From: Castanea sativa
Taxonomy: Eukaryota; Streptophyta; Magnoliopsida; Fagales; Fagaceae
Reading direction: 5' to 3'
DNA length: 64,000 bases
NCBI RefSeq assembly: GCF_040712315.1
Contig: NC_134017.1
Span: 4,122,001-4,186,000, forward strand
Shown here: positions 44,801 to 57,026 of the stretch, one piece after another
Position numbering within the stretch: position 1 is the stretch's first letter
Layout: every line of letters starts with the position of its first letter
Translations under genes and position numbers: made by a program
Notes under the pieces: generated by a model
Database searches by the model: none
What the model was told of the DNA's origin: nothing
Seen by the model: only the letters and a program-made list of their open reading frames with translations

Positions 44801-45349
44801 CCCTTCCACTTGAAACAAACTCGCCCTCAAGTTCATCTTTGAAATCTGAAATCTTACATGCCAAGAGAACAAATACTTTAAATACTTCATCTTCCTTGTC
44901 TTCTCACAAAACTTGAAAGTCATCGATTGAGCAACTTGAATTTCTTGTCCCTTGATCCTCATGCAATTATCAAAATTCACCAAATAAGAGTCAATAATCA
45001 AATCAAATCTTTCCAACCCAATAAAATCAATATACTTTGTTTCGATGTCTCCCACCAAAATAATAGGAGTTTGAACGTTGCAATCATCTAACTTGACTTT
45101 ATCTAGATCGTTGACAACTTCCTCTATAATTTCTTCTTTAATGGTTTCTACTATCTCGACCTCAAAAGTTTTCTCTATAATAGGGTCTTCATTAATCTCC
45201 TGCACAATCTTGATTTTAGGTTCTTCTTCTATAACAAGGGCTTCCCTAATTTCCTCAAAAATCTCTATATTTTCTTCTTTGACTTCTACATATTCTTCAA
45301 GAAAAGTATTTTCTTCAACATGTATTCTTCTCTTAGTGGTGGAGTACAT
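44790..45349 (-). pseudogene. Acidic retrotransposon ORF, C-terminal part
   Basis: A 215-codon open frame on the minus strand; its last ~24 codons are supplied by the inserted MITE, so the native end is lost. Residues 1-90 are strongly acidic (TFLEEYVEVKEENIEIFEEI style, Glu/Ile/Val-rich). After that come YIDFIGLERFDLIIDSYLVN and the block ending LRASLFQVEGSD just before the LTR. It is the same module as the broken 39030-39570 region of the short LTR element. The function is unknown to me; it is element-encoded by position. Confidence 0.6.
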
Positions 45350-45503
45350 GACTCTTTAAAATAAATCAAGTGTGAACTTCTTGGCCAATAATAATTTTGT
45401 ATTGTATACGACAAGATTTCTTCACAATCCAAAGGATAAAATTTGATAGCAAGCATCTTTTTTATCCTTGGCTATGAATGAATTTTGTCTTTACCTTGTC
45501 GGA

Positions 45504-45749
45504 TTATATTAGATTGTACTCATTCCCACCAACGTAAGACATACTCACTAAGTTTATACAAAGCAAGTCCAACTTTTCTCTCTTAATAAGATCAAGTGAC
45601 CAATCAAGAAAATCTTCTTTATAAAAATAACCATTAAAACTTGCAATTTTTCTATAAGATCTATATGAAATTTGCTTACCAATAGGTTGCCCATGAGTTA
45701 TGTTTCCGCGACAGTTGTCCCTATTGTTTCCATGCTCCAACAACAACAT
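45504..45749 (-). pseudogene. Gag-like fragment of the minus-strand relative
   Basis: Reads RKIASFNGYFYKEDFLDWSL, matching the gag motif IPFFDGNMCKLDLIDWLLDL of the 38071 element. Upstream of the acidic ORF on the same strand, as expected. Short and truncated. Confidence 0.6.
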
Positions 45750-45789
45750 CCTAGCAAATATTTGTGAGTGCTAGTTGTATGTCACGTAA

Positions 45790-46333
45790 AAGTTATTAAG
45801 GAAAAATAAATATTGCTACAAATAGCAAAAACACTGTTTTCGGGGCTTTAATGAAAGAATTCACCTAAATTTTGGCGACATCATGAATTTGGATCAGAAC
45901 GCTGTTTCCCTTCAACCTGCCAAATTTCATGCAAATCTGACACTGTCACCCCAATGACCACTACTAGCACCCCCTTTTGATCTTACGTTGTGACTTCTTG
46001 CGCTCTTGGTACTCTAGGAAGACATGTGTTGTCTGTTCTACGTCAGTACTTTTATTTTTTATAAGTATTTTTAATTAATAATAGGCATATCCTTGTCATG
46101 TAAATGCTTAGAAATAAAATTGTACACTTTGTTACAAACATAGTGCTATTGTCTCAATGTATTCCTAATTTTTTTTTCCTCGCTTAGTTTAAAGGCATTT
46201 AATCAAGAAAATGTAGTTTTCCATTTGCCATGCCATTTTTTTTTTCCTTTTTGAGGGAGCTTGCCATGCAGTTGGTTGGAATAAAATTGTAGGCTTTGTT
46301 ACAAACAGAGCACCATAGCACGTGTGTTGTTTC

Positions 46334-46364
<31 letters not shown>

Positions 46365-46514
46365 CAGTGGGGATGTGTTCTTCTTGCTGTACAAGTACAT
46401 ATGTTGAACAAAGTTGGATAAAGTTTGACTTTAAACTTAGTTGCAGCCTTAAGCTTCAAGCATTCAACCTACCATAAGAAGATGATTTGTGCCCCTATAA
46501 TATGCAATGTACAT
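45790..46514. other. No gene recognised
   Basis: Includes T-rich runs near 46170, 46235 and 46340 and a repeated phrase (TAAAATTGTA(C/G)(A/G)CTTTGTTACAAACA) near 46110 and 46283. The 5' LTR expected for the gag fragment just to the left was not found. Confidence 0.4.
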
Positions 46515-47418
46515 TGTTGGGCTATAAATTGATTACAGTTAATTAATTCAATTATCTAAGTTGATTAATTAGGTTAAATTACATGCACATTGTAGAGGCA
46601 CAAACAAATCACCAAATAAACTAGAGTGCACCAGAAATAAAATTGACACGGTGATTTGTTGACTAGTAGAGAAAGCCTCACACAAGGCAAAAACTACATC
46701 AACTTATTTTCATATCACAACTCCCAAAAATCACCAATCAAAATCAAAAGATTATAAGTATAAGGAATCTTACCCCAACCTGGTCTATCCCAGAGTACTA
46801 ACCTACAGTTGAATCCTTACGCCAATCCTCAATTGGTCTTCATTTTGTAGATACTTCTTCCCTTTGCATAGATCCTAGTACGCAACTCACTCCTAGCAAT
46901 GTGAAACTTATTGTTTGATGCAAAGTTCTTAAATACACTTGTAGAGAAGGAAGCACTTGGCCATAAAACCCTAAGACGCATAAGAACGCAGTAGCTTCAC
47001 AATAAATGTATAGATTCTCTAATTGAATCTTTGTGTCTTGTGTTGACTTTAAAATAAAGCTTTTATATACCCTAGAAGTCCAAGTCATCATAGGCCAAAA
47101 AACATATTTGAGAAATCTGAATTTTTGAAGCTTGATAGATCAAAAGGTATTGAGCTTGTGTCAATACTAGTGTCGAGGTTCCTCAATAATTCTTAATAGA
47201 AGCTAGGTATCGAGCTTGTGTTGATACTAATGTCAAGGTTCACATTTTCAACTTTTCACTTGTTTCTCGGTGTAGTCTTCATGTCTTCAGTAATCCCACT
47301 TGATAAGGTCCTAAGAAATACTTCATGATATTATAGAAATCACTTAGAATTACTCAATTACAAGTAACATGCATTTTGTCAAAAGATATGCCAACACGTG
47401 AAAAATATGACCCTAACA
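46515..47418 (-). mobile_element. 3' LTR of a minus-strand retroelement (904 bp)
   Basis: On the minus strand it runs from TGTTAGGGTCATATTTTTC to TTATAGCCCAACA, with TGTT...AACA ends. AAAAAGGGAGAG, a polypurine tract, lies directly upstream on that strand (plus 47419-47430). A TATA candidate GGTATATAAAAGC lies at about 47060. Similar blocks occur on the plus strand at 25803-26639. Confidence 0.8.
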
Positions 47419-47430
47419 CTCTCCCTTTTT

Positions 47431-48939
47431 GACAATTTGCTACAAAACCACAACAGTACAACGATGTCCTAGAATACATTCTATTCATGATTTATATAGA
47501 AAATAATAAGTCTAGTTTCATACTTGAACTCTTGAAAAACTATGCAAGATGAGAGATCAATGTTTGAATAAGACTTGCAACTTGTCTTAACATTGAAACA
47601 CTAAACAAGATCCATCAAGGTATTATGTGTGAAAAATAGACAATTATTTAGTCAAGAAACATGTGTAAAATGTGAGAAAGTAAATAACACATTTAATAAG
47701 AGAGAAGAAAGAAAAACATACATCATATTCATATATATCAATAAACTCAATATATGTAAAACAGTTACAAAACCACAAAGTACAAATAGTGAGATAACTC
47801 CTATTCTATGAATCAAAATTCTCACTACATCCCTCAAACTACCTAACTCTCCCCCTATCAACTAGGTGCACTACTCTTATAACTACTCCCATTTTTAATC
47901 ACGATGGACAAAGGGTAAATCACTGTTAGGTAGTCATCATCATCATAGGAAGAACTAGAAGCAGTAGCATTATCATCATCATCATCTCCACTAGATGAAG
48001 CAGTATTCAAAGACTCATGCTTTGTAGAGAGAGCAAACCCGCCAAGTCAAGATTGACGACAAGCTATACATCCAATCCTAGTATTCATCTGACTCATTGC
48101 ATCAGAGGAGTGGTTAAGATGATCACCATGAGCAGCCTAAGTATCTTGAATCTCTCCAATGTCATTATGAACAAGCTAGAGTTTATCAAGAATGGCAGCT
48201 CAAGTGGCCTCTACTCTAGAAGAGGAAGAAGATGGAGTATAAAAAGAAGAGGGATGGCGAGTGTAGGCAGCATTATTCACAACTCGAAACTCAGCCTCCT
48301 CTTGTCGAGTAGGAGTAGAATCATCTCATGGACGCTTGGTCTTAGCAACCAGCAGTAAAGATCTCCTAACCAAAGATTCCTTACTAATAACACCCACAAA
48401 AGGAAGGAGAGTAGAAAAAGGATTAGAAACACGTGTGTGCATAAGTCTGTGCATGATAAAAGAAGGAACGATGAGTTTATCATGATTCGCAGTGTCACGA
48501 AACATATCCAGAATGGATAGAATCATGTTAGAAAGAAAGTCTATGGATAGACCCTCTAGGAATGAATAAAGAAAACAAGCAAAAGGCTTAATGATGGTGT
48601 TATAATGAGACCAAGGAGTAAGAATAAAGGTCACCACCATGTTAAAGATCTATGAATCTTTAGCATAGTCTTCGGGAACAAAACTAAGAATGTGTCCCTA
48701 AGACGTAAGACACTCACAAAAGTGTGAAGCTAGAGCATCTCTAGAGAGATCTTTAAGAATAAGAGATTGCTAGGGTAATTGGGGTTAACTACCCTAGGAA
48801 CTTAGAGTACTTCGAAGATAAGATCCGGAGTAACTATGATACGTGCACCACGGAACTATCGATAGCATGTATGTTAGAGTAGAAATCTTGTATAAACATG
48901 CTAGGAAAACTAACTGGCCATCCACATAAGGACTCTTAT
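47431..48939 (-). pseudogene. Retroelement gag-like ORF, 3' part
   Basis: Decayed minus-strand coding sequence. 48640-48326 has 104 open codons (HYNTIIKPFACFLYSFLEGL, SNMILSILDMFRDTANHDKL, IMHRLMHTRV). Further down, with stops, come SDAMSQMNTRIGC and an Asp/Ser-rich tail near 47940-48000. This is the plant 'putative plant transposon protein' type of ORF (the PF20167 style, as I remember it). It is continuous with 51329-51662 once the solo LTR is removed. No RT or integrase is associated with it. Confidence 0.6.
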
Positions 48940-51328
48940 TGTAACGTCCCAGCTGTAAAAAAAGAAAAAAAAGAAGAAGAAAAGAATAATAATAATAATA
49001 TTGGTCAGATTTTTTTGGGACCACATGTGCCCCACCTAACACACTAACCCCCATCACACATCTCACTCATTGGCTCTTATCCTCTTGGCCGGCCATCCTT
49101 CTTATTTTCTTTTCTTTCTTTTCTTTTCTCTCATACACTCCTCTCTATCACTTGCTCATCCTCTCCCACTGGTACCTCCATACCACCATCTCTACCATCA
49201 TTTTTCCGGCAATGTCACCGAAAAATCCTTAGGAACCTCTAAGCATCTTCATCCCTTTATATGAGGTAAAAGTTTCTAATCTTTTTGGTGGGTTTTACAC
49301 TTTTTCTTGAGGTTATTTTTATCTAAGCTTTAATAATGATACCCATGTGATTTATGAGCATTAGAAGTGATATTTATGTGTTTATATGTATGAGTTTTGT
49401 ATTGGTGGAATTATTTAATGAGTGAGTTTATGGTTTGTACCAATGGTGGTGATCTAAGTGTTGAAAATTTGGGGGTTTTGGCTTTTTAACGTGAAATAAA
49501 TGGTGAATATAATTTTTATTGATTATTTGGAACTAGTCAAAGATTTAAATTGTTTGTTTTGGAGGATATTATGATTTTGGTATCATTGGTCTCTTGTTAA
49601 TGTGGTGTAAATATTGTAGGAAGCACTTATAAAATGTTGAGGTTTTGATATTAGAGATAATACCTTGAATGATTCATGAGTATAATGGGAGTCTATGCCT
49701 TATAAATTAATTGTTTGAGAAACTTTGGAAGTGAAAAATATTATTTGTGAGGCTAAATACTAGGTTTGCTTGATATTGTTTAGGTTTTTGCGGGTTGTAA
49801 GGTAAGTAGCTTTTTAATGGGATTTTTGAAAAAATAACTATGTTGCATAAATGTTGTTTTTGGGTCAAACACATTTTGAAAAATTATATATGAATATATG
49901 TTTTCTTTAAAGTATTGTGTTGTGACTCTATTATATATTATTATATATGAAAAGTGCATCATATTTGGTATTACATTTGGGGAAATGCATGAATTGTTGA
50001 CATGGAAAAATGAGCATCTTTTATTTAATCTTTGATAAGGAAATCATGGATTTCATGGTATATTATAAAATTTAAAGAGGCTTATCTTATCTTGTTATGT
50101 GGAAAATTGATAGAAAATCTTTTGACAAGAATGAAGTTGAAAACCTTACAAACTTTGTGGAAGTTATATTATTTAAGGTTTTTCTGTTTTTTCCTAAATA
50201 TAAATTGTGTTTCTATGTATATGTAACCTGTGAGTTTTATGTGGTTTCAACACTATGCCATGTGTTATTTCCCGATGATCACCTAATTTGGTTTTAGTAG
50301 TCTTTGTAACAATGGAATCAAATCCAGGTCAGTGGCCTTTCACTTTGGATAACGCGTTCTTCCCTGCTGACCATAGGGGAAAGAGGTTTCTTGATTGTGT
50401 GTGGATAAGGCTACTGCCCATAGGGCCAAGAGACCACATGCAAGAGAGGTCCTATTTGACGCGCTCTCTCTCTGCTCATAGTGGGAGAGAAAAACCTTGA
50501 GGGTATGGGTGAGGCTGTTGTCCATGGGGCCAAGAGTCTGCATACTAGAAAGGACAATATCATGCCAGTTGTGAATGGATGGATCCCCTGACCAGTCTAT
50601 GTGGCAGTATGGTATATTTGTGATAATTTACCTTATGTTAGATATTATGACTTTGGAAATTATATCGTTGGTGCTCATAGATTATAGTATATAGTTTCAA
50701 CGTATTTACTTTGAGAAACTTTGTATTTCATTATTTAATCATTCTTGTCATATTATTATTATTGAAGATGGAACTTGCATTTCCCCCACCCCCATTAATT
50801 ATGCTACTTACTGGGTTTTAGCACATCCCACTTTCTAACAGTTTTTCAGAGTAATTAGCTATACCTTGGATATGAAACTTACTTCATTGGTGATGATTGA
50901 AGTGCTATGTTAAATTTGGAGACTTTGACTGTAAATGGTTGGTGTCTTGATTTTGCTATGTTCACCAAGACATTAATTAATTCTATTGGAGGTTGGTCAC
51001 TTGAAGTTTGTTAGCCTTAGGTGTGGTAGGCCTAGATTCGTTATTAAGATTCCTTATTCTGATAAGATGGTGACTTTGTGTAATCCAAGAGTTTTGTAAT
51101 ATATATTCATGTATTATGTGGAGGCACATGATTTTTAGTTATTGTTCATAAATGTGTTATAAAGCTCTGACTTGTAATGTGGAGATTTATGATTATATAT
51201 TCTTATCCTGTGGAAATGAAAGGAAAATAAAGATCTCCTATAGAATCATTTTCCAAAAAGGGAAAAATCTACAAGTACCTTTGAGATGTTTCTCATATTT
51301 TGGACCCTTTTGGGTTTGGGGCGTGACA
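48940..51328. mobile_element. Solo LTR (2,389 bp) inside the gag-like ORF
   Basis: Starts TGTAACGTCCCAGCTG and ends GGTTTGGGGCGTGACA, a TGTAACG...CG(T)GACA layout common in gypsy LTRs. The flanks CTTAT (48935-48939) and CTTAT (51329-51333) are a perfect 5-bp duplication. No internal retrotransposon region. Two diverged ~105-bp direct repeats lie at about 50349-50452 and 50455-50553 (CCCATAGGGCCAAGAG / CCATGGGGCCAAGAG). Confidence 0.92.
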
Positions 51329-52020
51329 CTTATCCTCATGATCTAAATGATTCTGGTAGTATAGTATTTGAAAAATCAGATGAGATGACCTAACATTTAG
51401 AATGAATTGCCCCTCCATAAAAGTTATCATCAAATTCCTTTTGGGAATTTGAGTCACAAAAATGTACGAGGAGTAACAAAGGAAGAAGAAGAAGCATGTC
51501 TGGAACAAATTTTCTGACTTTGGGTGCCATAGTAAGGAAAACTAAGGGAGGGAGAGAAACACAAACACATATAGATGAGAAGAGAGAAAAAGAAGAACAA
51601 TACATGGGAATGCATGAACATGTGAATTTAAAAAAATCATTTGTATACATACGCCAATCCAAACTACAACACTCACAAGTTAATCAAGCACACAACCTAT
51701 CAAAAGGCATGAAAACAAGTTGAAATGCACTTAGAATTCAATGCATGGCAATACTATACATTATCAACTCAACCAAAACCCAAAATTTTAAGAAAATGTG
51801 AAAACCTCCCAAAAATCCAAAAATCTAGGTCTAAATGCATGAAATGAATGAGAATCATGAGAAAGAAGAGTTTTAGACCACTTACCAATGAATTAAATCT
51901 TGATCTAAGCCAAAAAACGGATTGGAGGAAGAAATTTGGTGAAAAAGTGAGTGTGGGATCGAGAAAGATTGAGGAGATATCGAGATGTTTGAGTAAGAAA
52001 TGAATTGGGTTGAACCTCAC
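51329..52020 (-). pseudogene. Retroelement gag-like ORF, 5' part and leader
   Basis: On the minus strand a leader-like region runs from about 52020. A start codon then begins MAPKVRKFVP, the start familiar from this plant ORF family, at about 51530. The frame then shifts and continues NSQKEFDDNFYGGAIHSKC up to the solo LTR. The apparent codons upstream of that methionine are leader, not protein. The 5' LTR expected to the right is not recognisable. Confidence 0.5.
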
Positions 52021-52535
52021 ATTTACTATTTCATATCTCTTTTATCACATCCATTTTCATGTATTAAAATGTGAACATTTCTACATTAATTATGAATATG
52101 TGTATAAAATGGTAAATTTAAACTAGTGTCAAATAATATTTAACTAAACACAATTAAATCAAAATTAAAAGGGTAAAATTGCGACTAAAATGTTATTTAT
52201 TCATCATAAAAGACTCCAATTGTAACTTGAAATTCAAAAGATTACATAAAGCTACTTTCCATAACATTAGCATCAGGTCACTAACGTAATCAAAGATGCC
52301 CTTTATTGTAGCACTCCTACACAAGACAGAATTAAACGTTGACACTGATAACAAACTTAGACACGCACACAATTATTTCGTAGAAACAAGTACCGAAAAA
52401 AAAAAAAAAAGAGGTAGCAATTTAGTGCAGCAATTATTATGTTATGTATCGGCGTATGCTCAGCTATGAGACCCACAGGTTGTGAGAGACGTAACATCGC
52501 ATATGAGCGATACAAGAGAGACATTTTATTTTCTT
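52021..52535. other. Region downstream of the SEO gene
   Basis: AT-rich with no ORF. As the SEO gene is on the minus strand, its 3' UTR and polyadenylation site should lie here, but no single signal stands out. Confidence 0.5.
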
Positions 52536-54194
52536 CTAGGGTACTGCCTTCTCAGTATGGCCTTCATGGCAGCATTTAAACCTGACATACATCTCCATGA
52601 TTTTGGGACAGTCAGGATCAGGGCATTTTAGGCTTTCTAAGACCCATCCAGCATTCGTCTTGATTGTAAAGTCGCAGCAAGGAAAACCAGTTTTTTCGAT
52701 TTCCTTATACTTTTCCTTGAGAATAACTTCAAAGTCAGTAGTAGTACTCGTCTGCAGTTCGTTCTTCCATTTCTTAAATGTCCCCAAGACTGTCACAAAG
52801 GTTGTCCCATAACCACTAAACACCAATCTAGACCCTTTGCACAGCACAACCCATCCCTTATCATCCTTGTAGGAAAGCAGATTTTGGATTTCCTTTTTCT
52901 GTGTGTCCAATTTAGTATGGAAGAAAAGGTCGTTTATTTTGTTCCAGAAAATGTCAAGGTCATCCTTCCCTTTACCATTCTGTCCCACACCAAACAACTC
53001 TATGGAAATCCTTGCACTAGTGTCCGGATCATTTTTCATCTCTTGTGCTTTCTCACGAAATTGTGTGATCCACTGATCATCGGTGCCTCCAAAAAAGAAA
53101 ATGTACTTCCCCTCTTTGATCTGATTGAACAAGGACACAGATTTTATTTAAATCAAAATTTTGCTCCAAACTAAAAGCATAAGCATGGTTTACGTATTAT
53201 TAAAATAAAATAAAAAGTCTCTCTCTCGATAGATATAAAGAGAGAATTTTTTTTTTCTACTTTTTAATTGATTATTTTTTATGTTGTTAGCTTGTTACAA
53301 AATCTTTATTACAAATCCTTTAATTTGAATTTTATTATGTATGTGTGTTGGGGGGGGGGGGGGGGGGATTCTATGTTACATTGGTACACACTATTTGTTT
53401 TACTTAACCTTAATACTTAGTATAGGAAAACATATGTTAATAATAATAACTGAATTCTCAAAAAAAAAAAATTTAGGAATATATATAACCATCCCTACGA
53501 TATTTATATGTTCAAGCATTTAGATTTTTGAAATATAACATTACGTACCCAGGTCTGTATGTCAGTGCCATCGACGAAATTAGTTATGGAGGATACAAAC
53601 CAATCTTCTCTAAACAGTTTTGTTTCTCTCTCAACAGTGAAAGGGAAGGCATCTATCTTCCATGTCCTAATCATGGGAAATGCATCATGGTGTTTCACTA
53701 TACCTTGTGAGTTCAACACCACGATGATAGGCCTTTCCTTGAATTGCCACACCTCCTCAATGTACTTGATGCCCAATGTTGATGAAAAGTACTGAACTAC
53801 GTACCACTTCATCTTACAATCATGCACCAGCTGCTCAAACTTGTTTTGCAGTTCACGTTCCCATTGCTTCACAATTGGTATCCACACAATTTTATACTGA
53901 TCATTCCTGCTTATTTCTTCGTAAATGCGCTTGAGAATCGAAACATCCTCCTTAGAGATGTCCAGATCCGAAAAGAACAACAGGACATCCTTTTCTTTCA
54001 CCTCTTCAACCTTATCACTTATCTGTTTGTGCAGTACAAATATTAAATTAAGCTACGTTAACACCTTACGTCAAAAAGTAACATATTTTAAGTTTAACTG
54101 AAGAAAACAATAGACTTAAATATTACTTCGGGCGATACCTTGCTTGATAGTATTTGATTTTAATATTATTTATTTGAAGAAAAATTTAAATTTT

Positions 54195-54233
<39 letters not shown>

Positions 54234-56913
54234 TACGACAAACACACGCCAAGGTTAAGTTAAACATGAACTTTATCTCGACCCTAACAGATATTAGCCC
54301 AGCAATGAAGATGCACTTATTTTTTGTATTCAAATCTTATCTATTTCTGGTCAACATTTTTTTTTCCCTGTATTTGATGTTTTACATCGTGCCGTATCAT
54401 TTAAATTATAATATGACCTAACATCATATACACTTTTAGATTTGCAAAATATATGACGAGAACCTAATATGGACTAAATAATGTTCATTTCATTTGAAAA
54501 TGGCAATTAGGAATCCTGGTCCCATTTTTAGTATGTATAGTATCAGTGACAAGCCAATTGTCTTTCAAATTTCAATCTAGTAACACCTCCACCATTTTTC
54601 CTCCTTGTGGTGGCTTTATGTTAGGAAAAATTGTTACTCTTACATAACAGATTTTGTCATAGTAATATACTAATATAAAATAAAACTAACCAATATGTTA
54701 ATAGTTTCCTGCTTCAAATTGTTCGTTGGTTCTCTTGAATAAGTGCTGTCCTCAGAAAAAAATAGCTTCTTGAAGACCTCCACAATGTTAGGCGGGCTTT
54801 CTAGGAATCTTTTGAGCTTCAAAAAAGCCTCTTTTTCATCTGCATTCAACAAAAATATTTGGTCAGATTTTGCGCATGTCTAAGCCATTATATAGCATGT
54901 GCATCATATCAAGCTAGCAATTGGGGAAAAATGAAGTAGTAATCCAATAACATGCTTTCTTGTCAATGAAATCGGCTCAAGTGGCGAACCTATTTTTCCT
55001 TTGCAAAGAGCTATCTGCCCTTTTAATGATTTGAGGATTGAAGTGATTTTACCAGCAAAGGGCAAAATTTCCTGTGTCTTGTCCCTGAAATTGTAAAACC
55101 ACAGTCATTTGCGTTAGGTTTCTACAATCGTGGCTATGTGAATAAATTCACTATTTCAATCAGTTAATGTATTTGTAATAAATGATAATTTATGACAGTA
55201 TTAAAGCAGACTGTGAACCCTCCTATATATTATATCAAACCTTGATTATAACTAGTGATGATAGAGAAGTCTACTCAAATGAATTCATCATATATTGTAT
55301 GTTTTTACTATTTGAAAAAGAAAATTATGTAGTGCATTTCAAGGGCAAGGGCTTACTCGTCCTTAATGAGACAACACATCCAAGCCATGCAATCTACGAC
55401 AGATATGATAGCCCAGAAAACTTCTACAGAGATACTATCTGTGGCAGTAGATAGTGTTGGTACATCCTTAAAATCATTCTTAGCTAGTAGTTCCTCCAAC
55501 TCAAAGATGCATTCAACGACATTCAATGTTTCCCTGATTAGATTGTTAAGTTGAACAATCGCATATTTGTATTTCTCAATGCCTGGACGGGGTAGGACAA
55601 TAGGTACTCGCTTCAAGATTCCTAACGATTTGGTAAGCTGGTTTAATGAGTGAGATTGAGCAAGGTGCCAGAATTCCCCATAGTCCAAAGCAAAAGCCGC
55701 AAGTGTCAACACAGCCTTCGCATCCCATGAATAATCTCCTAGCTTTTTTAGTATTGACATTGCTGTTTTTTGGGCAGTTTCCTCACCGGGATTCTTGCAT
55801 GCCATCTGACATAATATGTTTGCCATTATGAAAAAAACCTCATGTAAATATATAGCTAATTAAATGATCGCATTCATCCAAACACTTTGTTATTTAGTCA
55901 GTACCTTAAATGGTACATATACTTTTGTACATTAACTATCACATATGTCAGTTGTTTAAGGGGAAGAAAAAAAAAAAAAAGGGACAGTTCTTTGTTATAT
56001 TTCGAAATTTTTAAAAATTTGCATTACCAATTTAACAATAAAGAGATTATGAAAATAAAATTACAATTTATGTAAATAGTGTAAAATCTAATACATGATA
56101 AATAAATTTCTTAATTTTTTTTTTTTTTTCAAAAATTGATATATTACTTTATAGTACTTGTATGGTAAAAGTTTGTAATTCTTTGACATCGCTCTTGTAA
56201 TTATACCTCGTTGGAGAGTTCCTTGAGTATGCACAATGGTGGAATGAAGCTTGCTTCAGGACCGCTTTCTCCTTTGGCCGGCACTGCTAGTTCCCCCACG
56301 TATGCCTGTTTAGTACCCTAAAGTACATCAAAAGTAACTGTAAGTGAGAAAACTGAAAACATATTATTTATGGAGAGAATAATAGTTAAAATTAGAAATC
56401 AAATAACTTTCTGCATCTGTTTATTTTTTTTTTAAGAATAAACGTGTTAAATTCTAATGCTCGTCTCTTTGTCATTTCAAAAGGGAAAGGTCCAGAACTT
56501 CTGTAAATCAAATAACTTCTGGACCAGAAGGTTTATTGTTAAAGGAAGAGTTACCACTATACTGTATCCCAAACTTCGGACTATGTATCTCAATGAAGAA
56601 GAAGAAGAAAATTACAAAGAAAAGGAACAAAATAAAGAAACTTATAAGAAGAATGTGTGGTAGTAAGTAGTAACATAGATATACATATATATACCATAAC
56701 AATGTTTTCAACAGCAACGATGGCAGGGTTGAGAATGTTTCTGACAACAGCGAAAAGAGAGGCAACATTAATGTCTCGGTCAGAATGTGTATGGGTGGCA
56801 CAAATTTTTTTCTTGATCTCTTCGTTGGGCATGTTTAAGACACTCGGCTCACTCTCATGGACATTGATAAAGGTTTGAACTGCAGAAATTTTCAGCTTCT
56901 TGTTGCTGGCCAT
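52536..56913 (-). CDS. Sieve element occlusion (SEO) protein, 7 exons, intact
   Basis: Structural phloem protein (P-protein) of the SEO/forisome family, expected to form filaments in sieve elements that plug sieve plates after wounding. Exons (descending): 56913-56695, 56305-56207, 55805-55357, 55084-54990, 54839-54691, 54022-53549, 53120-52536. All six introns are GT-AG, phases agree, and the product is 689 residues, within the family's usual length. Start: ATG at 56913-56911 (MASNKKLKIS), 101-114 bp below a TATA box. SEO N-terminal domain: about residues 40-280, with the conserved YSWDAK at 131-136 and FALDYGEFW after it. A thioredoxin-like middle part starts near FFSDLDIS (353-360). The C-terminal domain begins at EGKYIFFFGG (498-507) and has Cys pairs at 643/644 and 678/679 plus Cys 661 and 666 (CPDPDC, RFKCCHEGH). 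The exon count matches that known for Arabidopsis family members. Which paralogue (A, B or other) is not decided. Confidence 0.95.
53350..53367. repeat. G18 homopolymer in SEO intron 6
   Basis: Eighteen consecutive G on the plus strand, so C18 on the transcribed RNA. It lies inside the 428-bp intron 53121-53548, away from both splice sites. Could form a G-quadruplex on the template strand. Confidence 0.95.
54200..54228. repeat. Poly-T tract in SEO intron 5
   Basis: A run of about 28 T on the plus strand (A on the sense strand) within the largest intron (54023-54690). Confidence 0.9.
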
Positions 56914-57013
56914 GGTATTGGGTATTACAAAAAAAGCTAGAAATGTCAGAAAGAAGGGAGAAGTTGGCTTGTGCCTTGTGGTAATGGTGTGGTGCAATAG
57001 CTTGGACTATCGT

Positions 57014-57026
57014 CCTATTTATAGCC
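57014..57026 (-). promoter_or_regulatory. TATA box of the SEO gene
   Basis: On the minus strand GGCTATAAATAGG lies about 100 bp upstream of the start codon. It would place transcription start near 56985 and give a 5' UTR of about 70 nt. Position and sequence fit a plant TATA box; no other element was identified. Confidence 0.7.

Noticed and set aside
51390..51662. Full 90-codon minus ORF as a protein
   Set aside because: The part before MAPKVRK looks like leader sequence; the family start is the internal methionine and the frame shifts soon after.
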